Part shown: one piece after another, positions 1 to 6,720 of the stretch
Layout: each line of letters begins with the position of its first letter
Position numbering within the stretch: the stretch's first letter is position 1
Origin: Candidatus Moraniibacteriota bacterium
GTDB lineage: Bacteria > Patescibacteriota > Minisyncoccia > Moranbacterales > UBA2206
DNA length: 15,633 bases
Direction: 5' to 3'
Assembly: GCA_023261605.1 (NCBI GenBank)
Contig: JAHFOP010000017.1
Span: forward strand, 896-16,528
Notes under the pieces: generated by a model
What the model saw: only the letters and a program-made list of their open reading frames with translations
Told to the model about the DNA's origin: nothing
The model's database searches: none
Made by a program: the position numbers and the translations under genes

Positions 1-87
1 TTTCAAAAATTTCACCAGACCTGTCGAGAATGGAGCGACGATCAGGATGAAAACGATTTGGATTATGGTAGCAATAATTGGGTTCAT
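1..87 (-). CDS. HyfC/HycD/NuoH-like membrane subunit, N-terminal fragment (cut by window edge)
   Basis: Only the first 29 codons are inside the window; the gene continues past position 1. The ATG at 85-87 overlaps the stop of the upstream HyfB-like gene in an ATGA arrangement, which indicates translational coupling. The visible peptide is one hydrophobic helix followed by APFSTGLVKFLK. This matches the start of NuoH/HyfC/HycD/EchB-type subunits, where a first transmembrane helix ends in an AP-x-x-x-G-L motif followed by basic residues. In such complexes this subunit anchors the peripheral arm to the membrane arm. The position after a HyfB-like gene supports the call. The fragment is too short to exclude another small membrane protein. 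Confidence 0.6.
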   Translation of the reverse strand, partial: MNPIIATIIQIVFILIVAPFSTGLVKFLK

Positions 88-2081
88 AAGGCAAAAATTA
101 AAGTGATAGTTAACGCCAAAAACAAAAACAGAATGTAATACTGAATACGTCCGTTTTGGATATGCCTGATTTTCTTGGCCGTCATAAGCAAACCCTTTGC
201 AATCGGAGCATACAAAACATCACTCCAATTCGGACGAATAGTTAAATTGAAATCATATTTCCTGATCCAAGGATTGGTATCCACCACGGCAACTGAGCGC
301 ATAATTTTTTTCCGACCAATAAAAGTTAGAAAGAAAAATCTGATCGGCGCGGAAAAGGCGGTTGCACTATATTGCATCGTCGCGTCAATAGCTTGGCCAC
401 AATCCCACGTACGGCCTAACCTTTCTTTCTTGTTGGTGAGCAAAAATTTCTGCAGCAAATATATAGCCAGCCCAAAAATCAGGATGGTACCAGAAACTGC
501 GGTGGAAGAAAGTGCCAACGGTGACGCATAAACAGCTGGCGTGACAGTCGGCAACGAGCTTAGCCGGATATTTCCAATCATATTAGGAATAATGAATTTA
601 GCCGAAAATCCCAACGCCACTACTCCGGCACCCAAAATCAAGATAGGCCCAGTCATCAAATAGTCTGATTTTTCATTTCTTTTTTCCATTTTGACTTGGC
701 GTGGCAAGCCCAGCATTGAAATTGCGAAAACTTTTATCATCGCAAAAATAGCCAAGCCACTAATCATGCTCACGACCGCCAAAACAACCACTAGCATCAA
801 AACAGTGCCCGCGCCTACGCTTTTCTCGCTCATAAGGACTATAATATTTTGGATAAGCCCCCACTCTCCATAAAAAGTTCCGAGGCCGGGCAGTGGCAAT
901 GAACCCAGGATAGCGAGCAGGAATGCAAAACTGAAAATTGGCATCACCCGCGCCAAACCGCCCATCATTTCCAAACGTTTAGTGTGCATCCGATTTATCA
1001 CTACGCCGCTACTGAGGAAAAGCGCGGTTTTGAATAAGGCGTGGTTCATTGCATGAAAGATAGCAAAGGCAATAATAGCATAGGCAATCATTGATAAATT
1101 GCCCAGTGCCAAAAGATATATAGCCAGACCCAGCATTGCAAAAATGATACCCATATTCTCAATGCTGCTATAGGCAAAAGTTTTTTTCACTCCTCGTTCC
1201 ACAACCGAGTACAATGCTCCCACTAAACCAGACAGCAGGCCCAAAAACAAAACCACGAGACCAGCTCCAGCTGGGATATGTGAAAAAGTCAAAATTATCA
1301 TAAGAAAACCATACACGGCAATTTTCAGCATCAGCCCACTCATCATGGCAGAGATGTTGCTCGGCGCTTGTGGATGAGCTTCTGGCAACCACACATGGAA
1401 AGGCACCAGCCCCGCTTTGGAACCGAAACCGAAAACAAAAAGTGAGAAAGCAAAAATTGTCATCGCTGGAGACAATTGCGCTGAAGCGCGATGAATGTCG
1501 CTCAGATTAAAAATAAACGATCCGTGACCTAAAATCAAAAATCCGCCTAGGATTGCTGAAGCGCCCAAATGAGTCATAATGAAATAAAGAAAAGCCGCCT
1601 GAATTGATTCCGGTTTTTTATCAGCCATAACCAAAAAGAAAGACGCCACCGACATCACTTCCCAAAAAAACAAAAAGGCAAAAGTATTATTGGCAATCAA
1701 AACGCCTTGCATACCCAAAACAAAAAAAGACATCAGGCATTGCACCAAGCGCGGATCATATTCATTCTTATACAATTCTAAATAACGCAAGCTATAGACG
1801 CCCACCAAAACAGACACACCACTGACAAGCAAGAAAAAAATCGCCACTAAAAAATTGAGCCGCGGTGCAAATTGGAAAAACCAATTGAAATGCGCCAAAG
1901 TTAAATTACTACCATCACTGTTCAGGAAATATCCCAGCACCGATAAAAATCCTACTGCATTGGAAAAAATAAAAAATTGCGCGCTTCTTTTGAATGAAAT
2001 GTTAGTATAGGCTAAAAAGGCGGATAGGATCAATCCGAAAAAATAAACTGCCACGCCAGTTAAGATATATTGTTCCAACAT
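84..2081 (-). CDS. HyfB/HycC/NuoL-type proton-translocating antiporter-like subunit
   Basis: Polytopic membrane protein of 665 residues from the ATG at 2081. That start follows the TGA of the NuoB-like gene by 7 bases; an ATG at 2126 is in frame but lies inside the upstream gene and adds an atypical polar leader. The family (Proton_antipo_M; HyfB, HycC, MrpA/D, NuoL/M/N) forms the ion channels of complex I and energy-converting hydrogenases. Key residues are visible: the Glu of the FFWE motif (residue 141), Lys of FGSKAGLVPFHVWLPEAHP (222), Lys253, His347 and Lys351 in the MNHALFKTALFL helix, and Glu406 in GTFYGEW. The C-terminal RTWDCGQ and MQYSATAFS motifs are typical of the hydrogenase-linked HyfB/HycC branch rather than NuoL. 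No long lateral helix typical of NuoL is evident. It probably sits in one operon with the NuoB-like and HyfC-like genes. Confidence 0.9.
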   Translation of the reverse strand: MLEQYILTGVAVYFFGLILSAFLAYTNISFKRSAQFFIFSNAVGFLSVLGYFLNSDGSNLTLAHFNWFFQFAPRLNFLVAIFFLLVSGVSVLVGVYSLRYLELYKNEYDPRLVQCLMSFFVLGMQGVLIANNTFAFLFFWEVMSVASFFLVMADKKPESIQAAFLYFIMTHLGASAILGGFLILGHGSFIFNLSDIHRASAQLSPAMTIFAFSLFVFGFGSKAGLVPFHVWLPEAHPQAPSNISAMMSGLMLKIAVYGFLMIILTFSHIPAGAGLVVLFLGLLSGLVGALYSVVERGVKKTFAYSSIENMGIIFAMLGLAIYLLALGNLSMIAYAIIAFAIFHAMNHALFKTALFLSSGVVINRMHTKRLEMMGGLARVMPIFSFAFLLAILGSLPLPGLGTFYGEWGLIQNIIVLMSEKSVGAGTVLMLVVVLAVVSMISGLAIFAMIKVFAISMLGLPRQVKMEKRNEKSDYLMTGPILILGAGVVALGFSAKFIIPNMIGNIRLSSLPTVTPAVYASPLALSSTAVSGTILIFGLAIYLLQKFLLTNKKERLGRTWDCGQAIDATMQYSATAFSAPIRFFFLTFIGRKKIMRSVAVVDTNPWIRKYDFNLTIRPNWSDVLYAPIAKGLLMTAKKIRHIQNGRIQYYILFLFLALTITLIFAL

Positions 2082-2088
2082 ATATTTA

Positions 2089-2637
2089 TCAATCTTTAAA
2101 ATTTTTGAGAGCCGCCAGCACGCCAACTAAAATATCTTTGGGAGAAGGCGGATCACCCGGAATACGAATGTGCACCGGAATGACCTTGTCCACTCCGCCC
2201 ACGACCGCGTATGAATCTCGCCAAATTCCTCCGTCAATCGCGCCGTCTCCAATTGCCACCACAATACACGGATGTGGCGCGGCTTCATAAGTGGTGAGCA
2301 GAGCTTGCTCCAGATTTCGTGTCACTGGTCCCGTCACAAAAAGCATATCGGCGTGTCGCGGAGAAGCCACAAAACTCAAACCGAATCGGTCAATGTCATA
2401 ATAGGCATTGGTGAGAGCGGTGAGTTCAATTTCTTCCGCATTGGTCGAGCCGACATCCACGGCGCGGATGCGCAACGATCGGCCACCATACAAATCGTCC
2501 ACAATCGTTTTTATCTCTCGCCCAACTTTTTCAAATTCGTCATCTTTACCCGCCATAACCGACGGAAAAAAATTATCTTTTTTTTCGGTAACTTTTTTCC
2601 CCAATAGCAAAGTGTCCAATAATCTGAAAATTTTCAT
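2089..2637 (-). CDS. NuoB/HyfI-like small subunit lacking all [4Fe-4S] cysteines
   Basis: 182-residue protein clearly of the NuoB/HycG/HyfI/EchC family. The motifs PRHADMLFVTGPVTR (93-107), YYDIDRFG (79-86), VVAIGD (126-131), GGVDKVIPV (147-155) and PGDPPSPKDIL (160-170) follow the family order. In the family this subunit holds the proximal [4Fe-4S] cluster at the junction of the peripheral and membrane arms. Here every ligand position is changed: the usual GSCNxCE reads GSTNAEE (Thr65, Glu68), GDCA reads GDGA (Gly132), and PGCPP reads PGDPP (Asp162). The only cysteine is Cys124, not a ligand position. The rest of the fold signature is well kept, so this looks like a maintained cluster-free protein, not a decayed gene. 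It has its own promoter-like sequence upstream and is followed 7 bases later by the HyfB-like gene. The assignment to the family is firm; the function is unknown. Confidence 0.88.
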   Translation of the reverse strand: MKIFRLLDTLLLGKKVTEKKDNFFPSVMAGKDDEFEKVGREIKTIVDDLYGGRSLRIRAVDVGSTNAEEIELTALTNAYYDIDRFGLSFVASPRHADMLFVTGPVTRNLEQALLTTYEAAPHPCIVVAIGDGAIDGGIWRDSYAVVGGVDKVIPVHIRIPGDPPSPKDILVGVLAALKNFKD

Positions 2638-2660
2638 AGTATTATATATCTAGAGCAAAC

Positions 2661-2679
2661 AAAAAAACGGAATTACCCG
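2661..2679 (-). terminator. Weak hairpin plus T-run in the leader (possible attenuator)
   Basis: On the minus strand CGGGTAATTCCG (2679-2668) can form a 4-pair stem including one G-U pair, with a TAAT loop. It is followed directly by seven T. The layout is that of an intrinsic terminator, but the stem is short. It lies between the putative promoter and the NuoB-like start, so it could act as an attenuator or may simply be chance. Confidence 0.2.
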
Positions 2680-2715
2680 AAGTTAAAAGAGAAAAGTTAT
2701 TCAGTTCCAACAAAT

Positions 2716-2746
2716 ATTATCTTACTCCACAGAAAAAAAATGTCAA
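2716..2746 (-). promoter_or_regulatory. Putative sigma70 promoter of the nuoB-like/hyfB-like operon
   Basis: Reading the minus strand, a perfect -35 TTGACA lies at 2746-2741. A run of eight T follows. A -10-like GATAAT lies at 2721-2716 (5 of 6 matches, 19-base spacer); an alternative -10, TAAGAT at 2724-2719, has a 16-base spacer. Transcription would start near 2709, giving a leader of about 70 bases before the ATG at 2637. The spacer of the better -10 is on the long side, which limits confidence. Confidence 0.55.
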
Positions 2747-2760
2747 CATTCTAAAATTTT

Positions 2761-3783
2761 CTAACCAATTACTTCCATTTTCATCGTGTTGTGATCCACT
2801 ACTACAGCCATCGAATTCATATATTCAACCATCTCAGGATAATTTTGAGCAATGATATCTTCAGATAATTTCTGCATAAAAATCGCGCGTTCCTGAGTCT
2901 TGGTTTTATCAGCTGCATCGGCATAAACCGCCGAAGCCAGAACCACGATGCCTTTTTCGATTCGACCGAATTCCCAATTAGCTTTGATGATCCCCGCTGC
3001 CGTCTTGATCGGTTCTCCGATATTCGGATCATATGGCCCGACAATAAGTGCCAGATTTGGCGTATGTAGCCAATCAAAACCTTTGCCCACTGCCAAAACC
3101 CATTCGCCATGGACCAGTTGCGCTTCTTCTTTGTGTTCTTTCTTTTCGCCAAGCTGGTTAAGATTACCTTTGATTATAGGCAAAAAATCTGAAACTATTC
3201 TTTCTGGCATATTCGGAAACAGCCGACGAATCATCAACACCAAACTCGCTTCATCTTCTTCTTCCACCTCACCCATATCGACAACCTCGCCATTATCACC
3301 ATGCAAGATCAAAACATCATCGTCAGTTTCTATTCCAATGAGCACTGGGAAGACTACTTGATTATTCTCCCCGTATATTCGTCGTATTTGATCTCTGAAG
3401 TTAGCCGTGAATTTTTTCGATTCCTCGCAATTATAACTGAAACCGGCACAACCACGATGAGCATCACCCTTGGAAAAATGATAAGTGACCAAAACTAGGG
3501 TCCGTTCACCACGCTTCACCGCGCGTGAAACTGATTCATCAAAAGAAACATTCAAAAGTGGCCAGCCCAAATCGAAACGGCCGCCCATATTGCGATACGG
3601 ACTGATGATGCCTAAAGGTGTTTGCGTAATGACCGGCAGATGGATGCGTCCATCCATACATTTAAAAGCCACGACATTAGTCGGATGATTGGCACGATAC
3701 AAATCGCGTTCCAATTTTTGACTGCAGAACAATTCCGAATGTTTTTTATTAAGCTCCACAAGCAAATTAATCTTACTTTTCAT
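2761..3783 (-). CDS. Divergent beta-carbonic-anhydrase-like protein
   Basis: 340-residue soluble protein with no signal peptide or membrane helix. The N-terminal half carries a beta-class carbonic anhydrase signature: Cys42-Met-Asp44-Gly-Arg46 (the C-x-D-x-R zinc ligand and Asp-Arg dyad), Gly58, Arg64-Asn65-Met-Gly67, then after a TLVLV beta strand His109-Arg-Gly-Cys112 (the H-x-x-C zinc ligands). From memory, E. coli Can has C42, D44, R46, G58, R64 and N65 at the same spacing and H98/C101 later, so the alignment to residue 65 needs no gap. An extra loop with His102 precedes the H-x-x-C and gives an alternative ligand spacing like that of carboxysomal CsoSCA. The C-terminal half (about 170-340) is unassigned; it may be a degenerate repeat of the fold. 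The gene starts 9 bases after the atpC stop and is probably co-transcribed with the ATP synthase. Activity is inferred, not shown; a non-catalytic relative is possible. Confidence 0.6.
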   Translation of the reverse strand: MKSKINLLVELNKKHSELFCSQKLERDLYRANHPTNVVAFKCMDGRIHLPVITQTPLGIISPYRNMGGRFDLGWPLLNVSFDESVSRAVKRGERTLVLVTYHFSKGDAHRGCAGFSYNCEESKKFTANFRDQIRRIYGENNQVVFPVLIGIETDDDVLILHGDNGEVVDMGEVEEEDEASLVLMIRRLFPNMPERIVSDFLPIIKGNLNQLGEKKEHKEEAQLVHGEWVLAVGKGFDWLHTPNLALIVGPYDPNIGEPIKTAAGIIKANWEFGRIEKGIVVLASAVYADAADKTKTQERAIFMQKLSEDIIAQNYPEMVEYMNSMAVVVDHNTMKMEVIG

Positions 3784-3792
3784 AAAATAAAA

Positions 3793-4233
3793 TTAGTTTA
3801 TCTTCATTCCGCTCCTTGTATAATGTTTTTTGGCCACGCGAATTCTGGCTGATTCCTTCTGGATAGCCGCCGCCACACGTGCATATTCACTTTCATCCAT
3901 CTCAATGCAATTCTTTTTGAGTTCTTCCGCTCGCGTGCGGGCTTCTTCCGCCCGTTTCAAATCAATCTCTTCCGCCCGCTCGGCTGTGTCAGCCAAAACC
4001 GTCAATTTGTTTTCATTAAATTCAATAAATCCTCCTGAAACAACCAGATCCATCTCTTCCTCACCATCGGCTTTTTTAGTTTTAAGAACTATTTCCCCAG
4101 GGGTCAGTGAAGCAATATATGGTCTGTGATTGGCCAAAATAGTCACCTCACCTTCTGTTACCGGCAAAGTCACTTGGGTCACCTCGGCTTCAAAAACCGT
4201 ACGTTCGGGAGTAATGATTTTAAATTTAATCAT
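3793..4233 (-). CDS. atpC: ATP synthase epsilon subunit
   Basis: 146 residues with the usual two-part structure. An N-terminal beta sandwich (about 1-88) contains TPERTVFEAEVTQVTLP, EGEVTILANHRP and VSGGFIEFNENKLTVLADTAE. A C-terminal helical hairpin (about 89-140) is rich in Ala, Glu and Arg. In F1 the subunit sits on the gamma stalk, and the helical hairpin can inhibit ATP hydrolysis. It follows atpD by 4 bases and is followed 9 bases later by the carbonic-anhydrase-like gene, which therefore appears to be an appended member of the operon. Length is ordinary for the family. Confidence 0.96.
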   Translation of the reverse strand: MIKFKIITPERTVFEAEVTQVTLPVTEGEVTILANHRPYIASLTPGEIVLKTKKADGEEEMDLVVSGGFIEFNENKLTVLADTAERAEEIDLKRAEEARTRAEELKKNCIEMDESEYARVAAAIQKESARIRVAKKHYTRSGMKIN

Positions 4234-4237
4234 ACAA

Positions 4238-5638
4238 TTATTTCTTAGTTTCCTCCAGACTACCTTTCATATAGAAATCCTGCTCCGGCAATTCGTCATA
4301 AGCTCCTTCCAAAATCATTTTGAATGATTTGATGGTATCAGCCAGTTTCACATATTTGCCAGGCGTACCGGTAAATTGTTCCGCCACGAAAAATGGTTGT
4401 GACAAGAACTTTTGCACTTTCCTAGCGCGTGCCACAATCACCCGATCTTCATCGGACAATTCTTCCATTCCAAGAATGGCAATGATGTCTTGCAAATCTT
4501 TGTATCTCTGCAAAACTTTCTGCACTCCGCGAGCGACATTATAGTGTTCTTCACCGACGATCTTTGGATCGAGGATAGTAGAAGAAGAGTCCAATGGATC
4601 AACCGCTGGATAAATGCCCAGTTCGGACAGTCCACGAGAAAGCACTACAGTAGAATCAAGATGTCCAAAAGTCGTGGCTGGCGCCGGGTCAGTGAGGTCA
4701 TCCGCCGGCACATACACCGCTTGCACAGATGTCACTGAACCTTTTTTGGTGGAGGTGATGCGTTCTTGCAAACGTCCCATTTCTTCCGCTAAGGTTGGTT
4801 GATAACCCACGGCTGATGGAATACGACCAAGCAAAGCTGACACTTCGCTGCCGGCCTGCGTGAAACGGAAAATGTTATCCACAAAAAAGAGAACGTCCTT
4901 GCCTTCCGTGTCACGGAAATATTCCGCCATCGTGAGAGCCGACAAGGCAATTCTTTGTCTGGCCCCTGGCGGTTCGTTCATCTGACCGAACACCAAAGCA
5001 GTTTTGTCAAGCACCCCTGATTCTTTCATTTCGTGATACAAATCATTTCCTTCACGTGTTCGCTCTCCCACGCCCGCAAAAATTGAGTATCCTCCGTGCA
5101 CCGCTGCAATGTTTCGGATGAGTTCTTGAATCACCACAGTTTTTCCCACACCTGCGCCACCAAAGAGTCCAACTTTCCCACCTTTCACGAACGGGCAAAT
5201 GAGGTCAATGACTTTGATGCCAGTTTCCAAAATTTCCGCCTGGGTCGACTGGTCTTCGAACCTTGGCGCATCACGATGGATCGGATCTTTTCTTTCAAAT
5301 TTAATCGGGGTATCAATGCCATCAATGGTTTCGCCTAAGAGATTGAACATTCTTCCCAAAACTCCCGCGCCCACTGGCACCGAAATGGCCGACCCGGTGT
5401 CGACAACTTCCATCCCGCGCTTCAGTCCATCTGTCGACCCCATGGCCACCGCTCGCACCTTGTTGCCGCCCGTGTGCTGATGAGTCTCTAAAACTAGTTT
5501 ACTAGTTTTATCCGCCGATGAGGCGGACCCACCTTGATTTAGGTCTATTTCCAGCGCATCATAAATTCTCGGCATCCCATCATCGAATTCCACATCCACT
5601 ACCGGCCCAATAATCTGCGTAATTTTTCCTTTGTTCAT
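4238..5638 (-). CDS. atpD: ATP synthase beta subunit (catalytic)
   Basis: 466-residue catalytic subunit of F1. The P-loop GGAGVGKT is at 160-167 (Lys166), the catalytic Glu is in GERTREG (Glu192), Walker B is FFVDNIFRF with Asp254, and the DELSEED-like segment reads EELSDED (392-398). All needed residues are present, so it should hydrolyse and make ATP. The N-terminal crown domain has about 10 extra residues (roughly 35-46) between two beta strands, where E. coli has only a short turn. That insert is encoded by palindromic DNA described separately. The 41-base gap before it, after atpG, is almost pure A/T with no clear Shine-Dalgarno sequence. Confidence 0.98.
   Translation of the reverse strand: MNKGKITQIIGPVVDVEFDDGMPRIYDALEIDLNQGGSASSADKTSKLVLETHQHTGGNKVRAVAMGSTDGLKRGMEVVDTGSAISVPVGAGVLGRMFNLLGETIDGIDTPIKFERKDPIHRDAPRFEDQSTQAEILETGIKVIDLICPFVKGGKVGLFGGAGVGKTVVIQELIRNIAAVHGGYSIFAGVGERTREGNDLYHEMKESGVLDKTALVFGQMNEPPGARQRIALSALTMAEYFRDTEGKDVLFFVDNIFRFTQAGSEVSALLGRIPSAVGYQPTLAEEMGRLQERITSTKKGSVTSVQAVYVPADDLTDPAPATTFGHLDSTVVLSRGLSELGIYPAVDPLDSSSTILDPKIVGEEHYNVARGVQKVLQRYKDLQDIIAILGMEELSDEDRVIVARARKVQKFLSQPFFVAEQFTGTPGKYVKLADTIKSFKMILEGAYDELPEQDFYMKGSLEETKK
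5491..5528. repeat. Palindromic pair encoding the atpD insert
   Basis: Two adjacent inverted repeats lie inside atpD. AAAACTAGT (5491-5499) and ACTAGTTTT (5502-5510) form a 9-pair stem with a 2-base spacer. TCCGCC (5512-5517) and GGCGGA (5523-5528) form a 6-pair stem with a GATGA loop. They encode residues 37-50, in a crown-domain loop that is longer than usual, so reading frame and fold are kept. Confidence 0.6.
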
Positions 5639-5679
5639 AAAATTATATTATATAAATTTAAATTTATTTATTAAAATTA

Positions 5680-6633
5680 TTAATTCTCCAACGCCGCTCT
5701 TCCTGCTGAAATCTCCGCAATCTCCTGCGTAATCTTCCCTTGCCGAATCTGATTGAACACAAACGTCAAACTATCTTTCATTTCTCCCGCGGCATCTGTC
5801 GCATTTCTCATGGCCAGCATGCGGGATGATTCTTTGGAAGCATTGGATTCCAAGATGGCATGATAGATTTGCATTTCAATCAGGCGTGGAAAGATATGCT
5901 CCAAAACAATTTCCGGTGTTGGTTCAACTTTGTATTCTGAATGTATATCTTTCAAGCCATATTCTTTTGCCAACACATCCATCTCGGCAATTTGCTTTTC
6001 CAAATCAATTTTCGAAATCGGCAAAAGCTGCCTAACTTTCGCTTGTTGACTCATAGCTGAAACATAATCAGTGTAAAAAATTACCACCTTGTCATACTTT
6101 TTGGCCAAATAGTCATCAATCACCATCTTGCCCACCACTCGCACATCTTCGGCTTTGGGTAAATATGACAAATCATTGAACGAGGCCACAATATTTTTGC
6201 CGGTGCGGCGCACCACATTTTCACCTTTCTTCCCAATCGTAATGAAATCAATTTCCACATTTTCTTGGGTTGATTCAATTTTTTCTTTGCCCACACGATT
6301 GATCTTCAAACTCTCTGGGTGCAAAATTTCCTCGCGGATTTTTTTGGCAATCTGGGAATTGAACGCCCCACAAAGACCGCGGTTACTCGTCACCGCGATA
6401 GCCAAGACTCGTTTCACTTCGCGCACTTCAAGAAGCCCGGTTTTATATTCCGCAAAGGCGCGACTCAAATTCGTCAGCACTCCCCAAGCGGCATGAGCAT
6501 ACGGCCTGATGGCGAGAACCGATACCACGGCTTTCCGCATTTTGGCAGCCGAAACCATCTCCATCGCGCGAGTGATTTTTTGAGTGTTCCCTACTGATTT
6601 TATTCTTCTTTGAATATCCTTAGTTGAAGCCAT
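5680..6633 (-). CDS. atpG: ATP synthase gamma subunit
   Basis: 317-residue central-stalk subunit. The N-terminal helix shows the family pattern IQRRIKSVGNTQKITRAMEMVSAAK-type (about 7-31), the core has TSNRGLCGAFNS (82-93), and the C-terminal helix ends with FNQIRQGKITQEIAEISAGRAAL. The two terminal helices form the rotating coiled coil. It is about 25-30 residues longer than typical bacterial gamma subunits; the excess lies near 100-127, between the GLCGAFN strand region and ITIGKKG. It is preceded by an 87-base palindromic gap after atpA and followed by a 41-base A/T-rich gap before atpD. Confidence 0.96.
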   Translation of the reverse strand: MASTKDIQRRIKSVGNTQKITRAMEMVSAAKMRKAVVSVLAIRPYAHAAWGVLTNLSRAFAEYKTGLLEVREVKRVLAIAVTSNRGLCGAFNSQIAKKIREEILHPESLKINRVGKEKIESTQENVEIDFITIGKKGENVVRRTGKNIVASFNDLSYLPKAEDVRVVGKMVIDDYLAKKYDKVVIFYTDYVSAMSQQAKVRQLLPISKIDLEKQIAEMDVLAKEYGLKDIHSEYKVEPTPEIVLEHIFPRLIEMQIYHAILESNASKESSRMLAMRNATDAAGEMKDSLTFVFNQIRQGKITQEIAEISAGRAALEN

Positions 6634-6638
6634 ATCTT

Positions 6639-6713
6639 ATAATTTTCAATTTACATTTTCAGTCATTGATCATTGTAAATTGGTTGTAAATTGTGAATTG
6701 ATAATTGAAAATT
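6639..6713. repeat. Nested palindrome in the atpA-atpG gap
   Basis: The 87-base gap holds an 11-base perfect inverted repeat, AATTTTCAATT (6641-6651) with AATTGAAAATT (6703-6713). Inside it CAATTTACA (6647-6655) pairs with TGTAAATTG at 6674-6682, or with a second copy at 6685-6693. The two TGTAAATTG copies belong to an 11-base tandem duplication (6673-6683, 6684-6694). The transcript could fold into alternative hairpins. It may be a small palindromic repeat element or an RNA-processing site; it has no GC-rich stem or T-run of a terminator. Confidence 0.6.
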
Positions 6714-6720
6714 TCCTTGT

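Larger units (their letters stand above)
2638..2760 (-). other. Intergenic leader of the Hyf-like cluster
   Basis: This 123-base gap separates the carbonic-anhydrase-like gene from the NuoB-like gene. It is much larger than the neighbouring gaps. It contains a promoter-like pair and a weak hairpin with a T-run, listed separately. No small ORF with a convincing start was found, and no strong GC-rich terminator closes the upstream operon; just after that gene there is only an AAAATTTT palindrome. Confidence 0.5.

Noticed and set aside
175..531. Long plus-strand open frame opposite the HyfB-like gene, and similar plus-strand frames throughout
   Set aside because: They are antisense shadows of clearly assigned genes, show no family motifs, and have amino-acid make-up typical of reverse-frame reading.
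2082..2126. In-frame upstream ATG for the HyfB-like protein
   Set aside because: It lies inside the NuoB-like gene and adds a polar leader not seen in the family; the ATG at 2081, right after the NuoB-like stop, fits better.
2089..2637. Loss of NuoB cysteines as sequencing error or pseudogene
   Set aside because: The frame is intact, all surrounding motifs are well kept, and four separate codons changed at more than one base in places.
6203..6215. GGTGCG-G-CGCACC palindrome in atpG
   Set aside because: Short and without the two-arm design of the tatD and metG elements; it encodes normal gamma sequence.
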